This document shows positions 1-10,661 of a DNA stretch of 64,000 nucleotides, piece after piece. Positions within the stretch are counted from its first letter, which is position 1; each line of letters starts with the position of its first letter. Below the pieces are notes generated by a model. That model was given only the letters and a program-made list of their open reading frames with translations, was not told where the DNA came from and made no database searches. Both the position numbers and the translations under genes were made by a program. Source of the stretch: Collinsella ihumii (lineage in GTDB: Bacteria; Actinomycetota; Coriobacteriia; Coriobacteriales; Coriobacteriaceae); NCBI RefSeq assembly GCF_900046475.1, contig NZ_FCOU01000009.1, positions 186,001 through 250,000 of the forward strand. The letters run 5' to 3'.

Positions 1-960
1 ACCCATGGAACGCTCCGCGATCTCGTCGTAGGCGGCGGCAAGATCCCAAGGCAGCTCATCGTGCAGCTCGATATCGCGGCCCGTCACCGGGTGGGTGAAC
101 TTCACGCGCCACGAGTGGAGAAACTGCCGTGTGAGCCCGAGGTTCGCGCGCTCGCTCCCCTTGCCGTACAGCGGGTCTCCCACAAGCGCGTGGTTGATGT
201 GGCGCATATGAACGCGGATCTGATGCGTGCGCCCGGTATACAGATGGCACTCGACCAGGGTGTAGCCCTCATCGCCACGCTCGGCCTCGAACCGCTCCAG
301 CACCTTGAACGTCGTGATGGCCTGGCGCGCAAAGGGATCGTCGGAGACCGCCATCTTCACACGGTCGCGCGTCGAGCGCGCGATACCCGTGTTGATGGTA
401 CCGGAGTCCATAGCGATGTAGCCATGGCACAGCGCGACGTACCGGCGGTCGAGCGTGCGCAGGCGGATCAGGTCCTGCAATGCGCGCTGCGTGTTGTCAT
501 CCTTCGCCGCAAGCATGAGCCCTGACGTATCGCGGTCAAGACGATGCACGATACCGGGCCGGTCCTCACCCTGCAGCGTGCCCAAGTGGTCGATGCCGCA
601 GTGATATACCAACGCGTTGGCAAGCGTGCCCGACTCGTGCCCATGCGCGGGATGGCACACCAGGCCGCGCTGCTTGGAGAGCACGATCAGATAGTCATCT
701 TCATATCGGATATCGAGCGGGATGGCCTGCGGCTCGAGCGCACCGGGATCGCGGACCTCGGGAAGATCGACTTCGATGCGATCGCCCTCTGCAACCACCT
801 GCTTTTTGGAATAGCACGTCTCCCCGTTCACGTCGACAGCGCCCGATTCGATGAGCTTGGCGCATGCCGAGCGAGACGGGCACGCATCCTGGTTGCCCAG
901 GAACTGGTCGAGACGCACACCCGCATCAAGCGAGGTCACGAGAAACCGAACGTCGCTCAT
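1..960 (-). CDS. RluD-family 23S rRNA pseudouridine synthase (partial)
   Basis: Isomerises uridine to pseudouridine in 23S rRNA. My translation of the minus strand gives an N-terminal S4-like RNA-binding segment (about residues 13-60), then the catalytic domain with the signature HRLDRDTSGL near residue 140, whose first Asp is the family nucleophile, and a later GRTHQIRVHMRH block. The start is the ATG at 958-960, which overlaps the lspA stop as ATGA, so the two are translationally coupled. The gene runs off the window at base 1, so its C-terminus is unseen. The RluA/RluC/RluD subfamily cannot be fixed from this alone; RluD-like is the best fit because lspA-rluD is a common pair. Confidence 0.9.
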   Translation of the reverse strand, partial: MSDVRFLVTSLDAGVRLDQFLGNQDACPSRSACAKLIESGAVDVNGETCYSKKQVVAEGDRIEVDLPEVRDPGALEPQAIPLDIRYEDDYLIVLSKQRGLVCHPAHGHESGTLANALVYHCGIDHLGTLQGEDRPGIVHRLDRDTSGLMLAAKDDNTQRALQDLIRLRTLDRRYVALCHGYIAMDSGTINTGIARSTRDRVKMAVSDDPFARQAITTFKVLERFEAERGDEGYTLVECHLYTGRTHQIRVHMRHINHALVGDPLYGKGSERANLGLTRQFLHSWRVKFTHPVTGRDIELHDELPWDLAAAYDEIAERSMG

Positions 961-1508
961 CGCGAATCACCGCCTCGCGGGGCCTTCTCAGCCCTTTCAT
1001 CCGCGCCTTCCCTGTTTGCCGGGCTCAGCAAAAAGCCGACAAACGCGATGACGGCACCGCAGGTGATGCCGATGTCAGCAACGTTGAACACGGGAAAGCT
1101 GATGAACGTCGTGGCGAAGAAATCCGTGACGAAACCGAACAGCATGCGGTCGATAGCGTTTCCCACAGCCCCTCCGGCGAGCATGCCGAGACCGATGACC
1201 TCGAGCCTGCTCACAATCGGGGCGCGCCACAGATACACGACGGTGAAGACGACGACCGCCAGCGCCAGGATCACGAACACGAAGCCGAAACCCTCGCCCA
1301 GGCTGAACGCGGCCCCCGTGTTCATGGCAAAACGAAGCTCAAGGATGCCGGGAATGAAGTCGGCCGACGTGAACCCGGCGCTCACCGCATCGCGCATCAT
1401 GACCTTCGTGACCTGATCGACGATTAAAAACGCGACGAACAGGATGCCCGCGACAGCCGCGCGCCATGCGCGTTCAGGCACAAAGGGCTTGATCTTGTTG
1501 TCTGCCAC
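957..1508 (-). CDS. lspA: Lipoprotein signal peptidase (SPase II)
   Basis: Membrane aspartyl peptidase that removes the signal peptide from diacylglyceryl-prolipoproteins. The 183-residue product has about four membrane segments and both catalytic blocks: MNTGAAFS, GNAIDRML..GFVTDFF and FNVADIGITCG, giving the two conserved Asp residues. It starts with GTG (GTGGCAGAC), preceded by an AAGGGG Shine-Dalgarno. It lies downstream of ileS and overlaps the rluD-like gene by 4 bp, a widely conserved arrangement. The tail after the last helix is polar and Arg/Glu rich. Confidence 0.96.
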   Translation of the reverse strand: MADNKIKPFVPERAWRAAVAGILFVAFLIVDQVTKVMMRDAVSAGFTSADFIPGILELRFAMNTGAAFSLGEGFGFVFVILALAVVVFTVVYLWRAPIVSRLEVIGLGMLAGGAVGNAIDRMLFGFVTDFFATTFISFPVFNVADIGITCGAVIAFVGFLLSPANREGADERAEKAPRGGDSR

Positions 1509-1558
1509 GGGCGACCCCTTTCAAAAGACTGCGGAGACGGGCGTCCGTCCCCTCATGA

Positions 1559-1592
1559 AGATGCCGCGCGACTTCAGGTTCGCGCGGCATCT
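1559..1592. other. Intergenic hairpin between ileS and lspA
   Basis: A 12-bp perfect stem (AGATGCCGCGCG with its complement) closes a 10-nt loop 20 bp after the ileS stop. No run of T follows on the minus strand, so it looks more like an mRNA processing or stability hairpin than an intrinsic terminator. It would let ileS and lspA-rluD be present at different levels. Confidence 0.5.
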
Positions 1593-1613
1593 CGCTTCAG
1601 GTGAGGTGCGACC

Positions 1614-4418
1614 TTACGCGCCGATCGCCTCGGCGCAGCGGTCGCAGATGTGAGCGTGCTCGCCGTGCACGCCGGTGGACTCGCGGAAGTTCCAGCAGCG
1701 ATCGCAGCACTCGCCGTGAGCGGCCTCGACGCGGGCGGAGAACTCCTCGCCGGAGGAAAGCTCGAGCTCGGAGACGATGAAGAACTCGGCGAGGTCGCAG
1801 GCCTTGTCCCCGGTCAGGAGGGCGTATGCCTCCGCAGGGGCGGTCGCGACCACGCGCGTGGCCTGGCTCTTGGTGAACGTGCCGGCGGCACGGGCATCCT
1901 CGAGCGCCTTGGTGACCACACCGCGCAGCTCGAGCGCGGCCTCGAGCACCGGCTTGTACTCGTTGGCGACCTCGAGCGAGATCGGCGCCTGGTACCAATC
2001 GAGCAAGGCCGCGTACTCCTGATGGTCGCGGCAGCCGGCGGGCGCGAACGCCATGACCTCGTCGCAGGTGAATGCGAGGATGGGCTGCAGGTCGCGCAGA
2101 AGCATGGACAGCAGCTCCGCCGTCACCGTCTGGGCGCTGCGACGAGCCAGCGAACCGACCTTCTCGCAGTACAGGCGGTCCTTCAGGGCGTCGAGGTACA
2201 CGTTGGAGAGCTCGGTCACCACGAAGTCGTAGAGCGTGCGGTACACGCGGTTGAACTCGTAGTTGGCATACGCGGCGTCGACCTCGGCCTGCACCTGGGT
2301 CAGGCGGGCGAGCATCAGCTTGTCGAGCGGCAGCAGATCGTCGAACGCCACGCCATCGGTCTCGGGGTCGAACTGGTCCTCGAGCTCGGACAGCAGGAAG
2401 CGGAAGGTGTTGCGGAAGCGACGGTAGGCATCCGAGGTGCGCGCGAGGATCTCATGGTCGATGGCGACATCGGTCGACGTGTCGACCGATGCGACCCACA
2501 GGCGCAGGATGTCGGCGCCCATCTCGTCGCAGACCTTGTTGGGGTCGATCACGTTGCCGAGCGACTTGGACATCTTGCGGCCCTGGCCGTCCAGCGTGAA
2601 GCCCTGGGAGACGACGGCCTTGTAAGGCGCGACGCCGTTGGCGCCCACGCTCGTCAGCAGCGAGCTCTGGAACCATCCACGGTGCTGGTCGGAGCCCTCG
2701 AGGTACACGTCCGCCGGGTACTCGAGCTCCTCGCGGCCCTCGCACACGGCGCGCCAGGACACGCCGGAGTCCCACCACACGTCGAGGATGTCGCGGTCGG
2801 CCTTGAGGTGATGGCCGCCGCACTTGGGGCACACGCAGGCGTCGCCGAGATAGCTCTCGGGAGCGTCGGTGAACCATGCGTCGGAGCCCTTCTCGTGGAA
2901 GAGCTTGATCACGGCGTCGAGGGTGTCGTCGTTCATGATCTTCTCGCCGCAGTCGGCGCAGGTGTAGCTCGGGATGGGCACGCCCCAGTTGCGCTGGCGC
3001 GAGATGCACCAGTCGGGACGCTGCTCCACCATGGCGCCGATACGGTTGGCGGCATGCTCGGGATACCAGCGCACGTGGTTCTGGATGGCGTCGAGCGCCT
3101 CTTCGCGCAGACCGGTCTTGTCCATGGAGACGAACCACTGGTCCGTGGCGCGGAACAGCACCGGGTTCTTGCAGCGCCAGCAATGGGGGTAGCTGTGCGT
3201 GATCTTCACCTCGGCGACAAGGGTGCCGTGGTCGCGCAGGTACTGGATGATGTGCGGGTTGGCCTCGTCGGTGTCCATGCCGGAGAACGGGCCGCCCGTG
3301 CCGAACGTGTCGCCGACATAGAACTTGCCGTCGTCGTCGACGGGCATGCAGATGTCCATGCCCTCCTTCAGGCAGACGTAGTAGTCGTCGACGCCGTGAC
3401 CGGGAGAGTTGTGGACGATACCGGTACCGTCCTCGGTGCCCACGTAGTCGGCAAGCAGGGCCACGCCCTCGATGTCGTCGAAGATAGGCTGACGATAGTG
3501 CAGGTGGTCGAACGTCTCGGCCGGCACCTCGTAGGGCTTGCCGTCGACCATGACCGGCGTGCACTCCCAGCCGGCGATGTCGCACACCTTGGCTGCGAGC
3601 TCCTTCAGCATGATCTCGGCGCGGCCATCATGCTCGATGGCGGTGTAGATGGCGCCCGGCTTGAGAGAGACCGCCTGGTCGGACGGGATGGTCCAGGGGG
3701 TCGTGGTCCAGATCACGAAGTCCACCGGACCGTCGAAGCCCTCGAGACCCGCCGGCTTGCTCAAAAGCTCGAAGCGCACGTAGATGGACGGCGAGGTCTC
3801 GTCGCCGTACTCGATCTCGGCCTCCGCGAGCGCGGTGTGGCAGTGCTTGCACCAGTGAACGGGCTTGTGGCCGCGATAGATCATGCCCTTGTCGAACATG
3901 GCCTTGAAGACCTCGATATCGGCGGCGTCGTGCTGATGGTAGAGCGTCAGGTACGGATTGTCCCAATCGCCCAGCACGCCGAGGCGCTTGAAGCCCTCGC
4001 GCTGCAGATCGATGTTCTCGACCGCGAACTTCCGGCAGAGCTCACGGATCTTGTCGGTCGGGGTCGCGTTGAACTTCTCGGTGCCGAGCATCTCCTCGAC
4101 CTTGTGCTCGATCGGCTGGCCGTGGCAGTCCCATCCGGGGACATACGGCGTCTCGTAGCCCTGCATGGCCTGATAGCGCTCGATGATGTCCTTCGAGATC
4201 TTGTTCATCGCGTGGCCGACATGGATGGGGCCGTTCGCGTACGGAGGACCGTCATGGAGGATGAACTTGCCATGGCCCTCGTTCTTCTTGAGCATCTGCT
4301 CGTAGACATGGTTTGCCTGCCAGCGCTTCAGGCGCTCAGGCTCGCGCTGCGCCAAGGCCGCCCGCATGGGGAACTTGGTCTTGGGCAGGTTCATGCTGCT
4401 CTTGTACTCGTTTGCCAC
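1614..4418 (-). CDS. ileS: Isoleucyl-tRNA synthetase
   Basis: Cytoplasmic class I synthetase that charges tRNA-Ile. The 934-residue product shows the HIGH-type motif in PPYANGPIHVGHAMNKI, the KMSKS loop (GRKMSKSLGN) and a C-terminal Cys4 zinc site (CDRC...CDRC). It also has the W(T/V)TTPWT(I/L) editing-domain block (IWTTTPWTIPSDQAV). The start is GTG at 4416-4418 behind GGGAG. Its leader carries a T-box. Bases 2919-2963 reappear almost unchanged inside the IS21 element (13363-13407). Confidence 0.98.
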   Translation of the reverse strand: MANEYKSSMNLPKTKFPMRAALAQREPERLKRWQANHVYEQMLKKNEGHGKFILHDGPPYANGPIHVGHAMNKISKDIIERYQAMQGYETPYVPGWDCHGQPIEHKVEEMLGTEKFNATPTDKIRELCRKFAVENIDLQREGFKRLGVLGDWDNPYLTLYHQHDAADIEVFKAMFDKGMIYRGHKPVHWCKHCHTALAEAEIEYGDETSPSIYVRFELLSKPAGLEGFDGPVDFVIWTTTPWTIPSDQAVSLKPGAIYTAIEHDGRAEIMLKELAAKVCDIAGWECTPVMVDGKPYEVPAETFDHLHYRQPIFDDIEGVALLADYVGTEDGTGIVHNSPGHGVDDYYVCLKEGMDICMPVDDDGKFYVGDTFGTGGPFSGMDTDEANPHIIQYLRDHGTLVAEVKITHSYPHCWRCKNPVLFRATDQWFVSMDKTGLREEALDAIQNHVRWYPEHAANRIGAMVEQRPDWCISRQRNWGVPIPSYTCADCGEKIMNDDTLDAVIKLFHEKGSDAWFTDAPESYLGDACVCPKCGGHHLKADRDILDVWWDSGVSWRAVCEGREELEYPADVYLEGSDQHRGWFQSSLLTSVGANGVAPYKAVVSQGFTLDGQGRKMSKSLGNVIDPNKVCDEMGADILRLWVASVDTSTDVAIDHEILARTSDAYRRFRNTFRFLLSELEDQFDPETDGVAFDDLLPLDKLMLARLTQVQAEVDAAYANYEFNRVYRTLYDFVVTELSNVYLDALKDRLYCEKVGSLARRSAQTVTAELLSMLLRDLQPILAFTCDEVMAFAPAGCRDHQEYAALLDWYQAPISLEVANEYKPVLEAALELRGVVTKALEDARAAGTFTKSQATRVVATAPAEAYALLTGDKACDLAEFFIVSELELSSGEEFSARVEAAHGECCDRCWNFRESTGVHGEHAHICDRCAEAIGA

Positions 4419-4457
4419 GAATACTCCCTTCCCGTCGAATGGGCGCTCGCGTGCATG

Positions 4458-4495
4458 AAAAAAGCGCCCGTCCCTGCAAGCTGGGACGAAGCGCT
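4458..4495 (-). terminator. T-box terminator/attenuator of ileS
   Basis: On the minus strand AGCGCTTCGTCCC pairs with GGGACGGGCGCT around an 8-nt loop and is followed by six T. It is the mutually exclusive partner of the T-box antiterminator just upstream. Confidence 0.88.
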
Positions 4496-4760
4496 CACGG
4501 AACGCGGCGATACCGCCGCGATCAAGCTCCTCGCTATACCACCCAGCTTAGGCATGATGCCCGTACTCGGCCGACCACATGACGACGGTCGTCCCGGCGA
4601 CGTCTACTGAGCGGAACCTTTTGGGACGGGATCGCTTTCCCATACCCGGCTCCACCGTTCGGGTCGCAGCTCCGGGGTGATATTCGCACGGTCGCGCACG
4701 CAGGCTTTTCAGCTGCCGCCTGCTCTCTTGAGGTGCACGGTGGTCGGCTACTCGTCCCCT
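4458..4760 (-). promoter_or_regulatory. T-box riboswitch leader of ileS
   Basis: Minus-strand leader with the T-box parts in order. A GACGAGTA and AGAGAGC start of stem I is followed by a specifier loop GAATATCACC that presents ATC (4679-4681), an isoleucine codon with the usual purine after it. The T-box bulge GGGTGGTATAGCG (4532-4547) follows, whose UGGU can pair with the ACCA end of uncharged tRNA-Ile. Last comes a 12-bp terminator stem with a T tail (4458-4495) containing the CGTCCC/GGGACG arms. Known family behaviour: uncharged tRNA stabilises the antiterminator and ileS is transcribed. The bulge reads GGTATAGCG rather than the usual GGTACCGCG. Confidence 0.9.
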
Positions 4761-4846
4761 TCACAGCCATTGGGAGGCATGGTACCACGATTACGTGATA
4801 CTTTGGAGAGGCGAATAAAACCACCATGCGAAGGAAGGCAACAGCA

Positions 4847-5830
4847 ATGAGGATCGGATATCTCGGTGCGGGAAACATCTCAAGCCAGATGGCGGCGACC
4901 GTCGCGCGGATGGACGAGGCGGAAAACTACGCGGTCGCCGCGCGGGACGCCGACCGGGCGCGGGCGTTCGCGGACACATGGGGCTTCGAGCGCGCCTACG
5001 GATCGTACGAGGAGCTGCTGGCGGACCCCGCGGTCGACCTGGTCTACGTGGCGCTCCCCCATTCCCACCATCATCGTTGGACCATAGCGGCGCTTGAGGC
5101 GGGCCATCACGTCCTGTGCGAGAAGGCCTTCGCCGCGAATGCCGCGCAGGCGAAAGAGATGATCGAGTGCGCCCGCTCCCGCAACCTGCTGCTGGCCGAG
5201 GCGATCTGGACGCGGTACATGCCCTCCCGGACGATGATCGACGACATCATCGCGAGCGGCGCCATCGGCCGCGTGCTCAACGTCGACGCGAACCTCGGCT
5301 ACAAGGTCGACATGAACGAGCGCATGGTCAAACCCGAGCTGTGCGGCGGGGCCCTGCTGGACCTCACCGTCTACCCGCTGAACTTCGCGAGCATGGTGAT
5401 GGGCGACGGCATCAAGGGCATCGACGCGCACATGGTGCCCATCGCCACGGGCGTCGACGGACAGGACTCCATCATGCTCACCTACCGCGACGGCCGCATG
5501 GCCACGATGTTCACGACCATGCACTGCATGACCGACCGCCGCGGCCTCATCTGCGGAACCGACGGCTTCATCATGGTGGAGAACATCAACAACCCCCAGA
5601 AGCTCTACGTCTACGCGGCAGACGGGCTGAGCTGCGAGCTCAAAGAGGAGATCTCGGTGCCCGACCAGATCTCGGGCTACGAGTACGAGGTACTCGCCTG
5701 CAAGCGGGCCATCGAGAGCGGTCAGGTCGAGTGCCCCGAGATGCCTCACGCCGAAACACTGGAGATCATGCACCAGCTCGACGAGATCCGCGCCCAGTTC
5801 GGCATCGTGTTCCCCTTTGAACAGGTGTAG
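4847..5830 (+). CDS. Gfo/Idh/MocA-family oxidoreductase
   Basis: NAD(P)-dependent dehydrogenase of the glucose-fructose oxidoreductase/inositol dehydrogenase family. The N-terminal Rossmann fold starts at residue 3 with IGYLGAGNISSQMA. The EKAFAANAAQAKEM block carries the catalytic-type EK, and a C-terminal GFO_IDH beta-sheet domain follows. An upstream in-frame ATG at 4826 exists, but AGGAAGG lies 8-14 bases before the ATG at 4847, so I choose 4847 (327 aa). The substrate (sugar, polyol or dihydrodiol) cannot be read from sequence. The gene is followed after about 107 bp by an iron-type alcohol dehydrogenase, so a joint role in sugar or polyol oxidation is possible. Confidence 0.88.
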   Translation: MRIGYLGAGNISSQMAATVARMDEAENYAVAARDADRARAFADTWGFERAYGSYEELLADPAVDLVYVALPHSHHHRWTIAALEAGHHVLCEKAFAANAAQAKEMIECARSRNLLLAEAIWTRYMPSRTMIDDIIASGAIGRVLNVDANLGYKVDMNERMVKPELCGGALLDLTVYPLNFASMVMGDGIKGIDAHMVPIATGVDGQDSIMLTYRDGRMATMFTTMHCMTDRRGLICGTDGFIMVENINNPQKLYVYAADGLSCELKEEISVPDQISGYEYEVLACKRAIESGQVECPEMPHAETLEIMHQLDEIRAQFGIVFPFEQV

Positions 5831-5937
5831 GCTTTCCGCGATATGAACGCGACGTCTGCGGCCGACCCTGAAGCTTCACAGGGCTACAATGTGACGCTGA
5901 CCGCACGTTCCTCACGCCACAGAAGAAAGAAGGCATC

Positions 5938-7026
5938 ATGCGCACGATAGAGATGAGCGACTACACCGTCGGCGAGGATTGCTTCGAGGCGATACCGGAA
6001 ACGCTGGCCTCCTATGGAGCGTCAAGCGTCGTTCTTGTCGGCGGCGAGCGGGCCCTGGCGGCTGCGGCGCCGGGTATCAAGGCCGTGCTCGAATCGACGG
6101 ATATCGAGGTACTCGACACGATCGTCTACGGCAAGGACGCCACGCGCACCAACGTGAACAGGCTTCTTGCGAACGAGGGCTTCGCGGCGGCCGACGTCGC
6201 CTTCGCGATCGGCGGCGGCAAGGCCATCGACACGGTGAAGACGGCGGCGCTGGAGCTGGACAAGACCGTGTTCTCGGTGCCGACCATCTGCTCCAACTGC
6301 TCTGCCGCCACGGCGATCGCCGTCATCTACCATGACGACGGCTCGCTTGAGGGCTATGCCTATCCTCCCTGCCCCAAGCACATCTTCATCAACCCTTGCA
6401 TCATCGCCGAGGCGCCTGCGGAGTATTTCTGGGCGGGCGTGGGCGACGCGCTCTCCAAGCAGCCGGAGGTCGAATGGGCCACGAGCACGCGCGAGCTCGG
6501 CCACACCGCGAGCCTGGGCCTCGCGCTCGCCCATACCTGCACCGAGCCGCTCATGACCTGGGGTGTGCAGGGACTTGAGGACGTGCGCGCCGACCGTTCG
6601 ACCGAGGCCGTCCGCCAGATCGCGCTCGATATCGTCGTGAACACGGGCTACGTGTCCAATCTCACCAACCAGCCCGACTTCTACTACAACTCGACGCTCG
6701 CGCATGCGTTCTACAACGGCTCGACTGGCATCCACCGTCCCGGCCGCACGCACCTGCACGGCGAGGTCGTGTCGTTCGGCGTCCTCGTCATGCTCGCGTA
6801 TGCGGGCGACACGGAGCAGCTCGAGCGCTATGCGAGGTTCAACAAGCAGATGGGCCTTCCCGTCACGCTCGCCGAGATCGACCTGGACGAGAGTCATCTG
6901 GATCGGCTGACCGAGCTCGCGCACAACACGAACGAGTGGAAGCAGGCCAACCCGGTCGCCTTCGACGACGAGCAGTTCATCGCCGCCATCAAGGCAGCCG
7001 ACGCCTACGGCCGCTCTCTCTCCTAG
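5938..7026 (+). CDS. Iron-containing alcohol dehydrogenase family protein (GldA-like)
   Basis: Group III metal-dependent dehydrogenase, 362 residues. The nucleotide-binding GGGKAIDTVK block sits near residue 97, and metal ligands are in the HAF...THLHGEVVSFG region of the helical domain. It resembles glycerol-dehydrogenase-like proteins more than the AdhE-type enzyme at 57-60 kb. The start ATG follows AAGAAAGAAGG. A possible -10 (TACAAT) lies at 5884-5889, so it may have its own promoter. Substrate is not determinable; glycerol or another polyol is a fair guess. Confidence 0.82.
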   Translation: MRTIEMSDYTVGEDCFEAIPETLASYGASSVVLVGGERALAAAAPGIKAVLESTDIEVLDTIVYGKDATRTNVNRLLANEGFAAADVAFAIGGGKAIDTVKTAALELDKTVFSVPTICSNCSAATAIAVIYHDDGSLEGYAYPPCPKHIFINPCIIAEAPAEYFWAGVGDALSKQPEVEWATSTRELGHTASLGLALAHTCTEPLMTWGVQGLEDVRADRSTEAVRQIALDIVVNTGYVSNLTNQPDFYYNSTLAHAFYNGSTGIHRPGRTHLHGEVVSFGVLVMLAYAGDTEQLERYARFNKQMGLPVTLAEIDLDESHLDRLTELAHNTNEWKQANPVAFDDEQFIAAIKAADAYGRSLS

Positions 7027-7081
7027 TGCAAATCGGGGACGAATGCAAATCGGGGACGTACCTTTTCCATGCATGTTTGCA
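7027..7081 (+). repeat. REP family 1, two partial copies
   Basis: Starts right after the TAG of the alcohol dehydrogenase. Two tandem copies of GCAAATCGGGGACG occur; the second continues GTACC...GCATGTTTGCA. The same core recurs at 42.6, 46.2, 55.2 and 57.0 kb. Confidence 0.8.
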
Positions 7082-7116
7082 CGAAGGGGGCAGGCCTTAC
7101 CGCCTGCCCCCTTCGT
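7081..7116. terminator. Strong hairpin, probable terminator
   Basis: ACGAAGGGGGCAGG pairs perfectly with CCTGCCCCCTTCGT around a short loop. It sits about 55 bp after the alcohol dehydrogenase stop. There is no clear T tract on either strand, so termination is likely but not textbook. Confidence 0.6.
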
Positions 7117-7340
7117 CTTATAGCGAGATGCCGAGCGAAGCCTCTACCAGGACACCCGCTAACAAGACCCCGAACATGTACCCAGAACTGAGAGTGCGGG
7201 CCCCGAACAGGGGCCTCACCCGCGTTACTGGGTAGCGTTGCCGGGTGTTCGACACCTCCCGTAAGCGCTCGCCCCGCCTGCCGCGTCGGCAATCCCTATG
7301 CAGCGCGACCGTCACGGAGCGACCGAACGCAAAGGGCGGC
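7117..7340. ncRNA. Unassigned rod-like structured RNA candidate
   Basis: Non-coding block between the 7081 hairpin and the end of the NYN gene. It can fold as one long interrupted rod: GGACACCCG (about 7150) pairs with CGGGTGTTC; inside it GTACCCAG pairs with CTGGGTAGC; the tip is a GGCCCC/GGGGCC hairpin; an outer GAGCG/CGCTC helix also fits. The rod-with-bubbles shape recalls 6S RNA. It lacks the GGAAGCAG motif of SRP RNA and the ends of tmRNA, so neither fits. Strand is undecided, and I found no convincing promoter. Confidence 0.35.
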
Positions 7341-7354
7341 GGATCCGCACCTCG

Positions 7355-8242
7355 CTAGTGCTCCTTGACGCGAAGGTAGATCTGCCGCTGTCCGTTCGCA
7401 CTCGTCGGCTCATCGAATTCATACGCGCCGAGCGACTTCATGAACGGGCTGAGCTTGCGATACCCGTAATTGCGAACGTCGAAATCGGGCAGGCGCTTGG
7501 AGAGCTCGTTGCCCATCTGGGCGAGCGAGACCCATCCGTCGTCGTCGGAAAACTTGTCGCAGATGGCGTTCACCGTCTTGCGGATCTTCTTGAGGTGGCG
7601 GCGCCGGTCGGCCTTGCTCATCTCGCCGAAGGGAACCTCACCGGAATCCGGCGCATCAGCGAGCTCGGCCAGCTCCGCCTCCTCCTTGCGCCCAGAGCCC
7701 TTGCTCGGCTGCTTCCTGCGCGATGACGCCTTTGCGCGCGCCGCGGGTGGCTCGGCGTCCTCCTCATCCTCCGCCTCCTCCTCGGCAACATGGGCCGCAT
7801 ACAGCAGGTCGAGGTACTTGAACGAGTTGCATGCCGAGATGAACGGCTGGGGCGTCTTCTGCTCCCCCATGCCGATGACGACCATGCCGCTCTCGCGCAA
7901 GCGCGCCGCCAAACGCGTGAAATCCGAATCAGAGCTCACGATGGCGAATCCGTCGACCGTGCCCGAATACAGGATGTCCATCGCGTCGATAATCATCGCG
8001 GAATCGGTCGAGTTCTTGCCATAGGTGTAGCTGTACTGCTGCATGGGGATGATCGAGTTGTCGAGCAGGCAGCTCTTCCAGCTGCCGAGGCGCGGGCTCG
8101 TCCAGTCGCCGTAGATGCGCTTGTAGGTGGCGATTCCCGAGTTCGCCACCTCTTCGAGGATGATCTTGATGTACTTCTCCGCAACGTTGTCCGCGTCGAT
8201 CAGAATCGCGAACCGGAGATCCGAATCCAGCGTATCGCTCAT
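7355..8242 (-). CDS. NYN-domain ribonuclease-like protein with C-terminal LOTUS-like domain
   Basis: The N-terminal domain (about residues 8-150) is a NYN/LabA-type PIN-like fold with acidic active-site candidates in LIDADN, STDSAMIIDAMD and SSDSDFTRL. An acidic/basic low-complexity linker follows (about 155-215). The C-terminal region (about 220-295) looks like an OST-HTH/LOTUS RNA-binding domain. In the family this pairing suggests an RNA-cleaving or RNA-tethering role; the target is unknown. It is a monocistronic minus-strand gene, convergent with the alcohol dehydrogenase across the structured block at 7.1-7.3 kb. Confidence 0.82.
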   Translation of the reverse strand: MSDTLDSDLRFAILIDADNVAEKYIKIILEEVANSGIATYKRIYGDWTSPRLGSWKSCLLDNSIIPMQQYSYTYGKNSTDSAMIIDAMDILYSGTVDGFAIVSSDSDFTRLAARLRESGMVVIGMGEQKTPQPFISACNSFKYLDLLYAAHVAEEEAEDEEDAEPPAARAKASSRRKQPSKGSGRKEEAELAELADAPDSGEVPFGEMSKADRRRHLKKIRKTVNAICDKFSDDDGWVSLAQMGNELSKRLPDFDVRNYGYRKLSPFMKSLGAYEFDEPTSANGQRQIYLRVKEH

Positions 8243-8359
8243 GCTTTTGTCCTTTTCATTCGTACGTGTTCAGTCGTATTGTCGCATGGTTTTCCGTACT
8301 CGATAGCTTTTCCAGCTCTCGAACGCGAACACGCTCCCCCGTCCTTTCCGCAATTCATG

Positions 8360-8381
8360 AAAAACTCCCTCGTCGGGAGTT
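8360..8381 (-). terminator. Small intrinsic terminator
   Basis: Minus strand: AACTCCC, a 5-nt loop, GGGAGTT, then more T (TTTTTC in all). It lies about 100 bp beyond the ftsH terminator and 118 bp before the NYN start. It could be a backup for ftsH or the end of a small RNA made from about 8380-8480. Confidence 0.55.
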
Positions 8382-8477
8382 GCTATCCTGCGGAAACGCG
8401 AAAACAAGGCGTGCAAATTCATGAATAACCAGCATGCGACACGAGGAGTCCCGAGACAACACCGCCCCGTTCTCAAG

Positions 8478-8516
8478 AAAAAGCGGCGGCCCTGCCATTA
8501 TCGACAGGGCCGCCGC
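8478..8516 (-). terminator. ftsH terminator
   Basis: Minus strand: GCGGCGGCCCTG pairs with CAGGGCCGCCGC around a 10-nt loop and is followed by TTTTT. It lies 24 bp after the ftsH stop. Confidence 0.9.
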
Positions 8517-8539
8517 CAAGCGCATATCGTGCGTGCGCG

Positions 8540-10453
<1,914 letters not shown>

Positions 10454-10661
10454 TGGTAACTCCGTCTCGTAAGGTTGCAATGGTACAAGGATACCCAAGT
10501 GCGGAAGCGATAGACAAAAAATCGCAGCGAGTAACCTGCAAACACAATCGCCAAGGCGGATTCGCCCGACACGGCATGATTCCACGAATGATGGCACCCG
10601 CCGCTCGGCAATCCCCTATCATAGGTGGGCCGCGATTGAAGAAGTGGGTAAGGGGGAATCG

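Noticed and set aside
1650-4610. A 986-codon open frame antisense to ileS
   Set aside because: Same reason; ileS on the minus strand is certain and the antisense frame crosses the T-box leader.
7117-7340. SRP RNA, tmRNA or RNase P RNA
   Set aside because: The required conserved motifs (GGAAGCAG loop, tRNA-like end, P4 core) are absent on both strands.
8270-8476. A 68-codon minus-strand frame upstream of the NYN gene
   Set aside because: It crosses an intrinsic terminator, lacks a ribosome site and resembles no protein I know.
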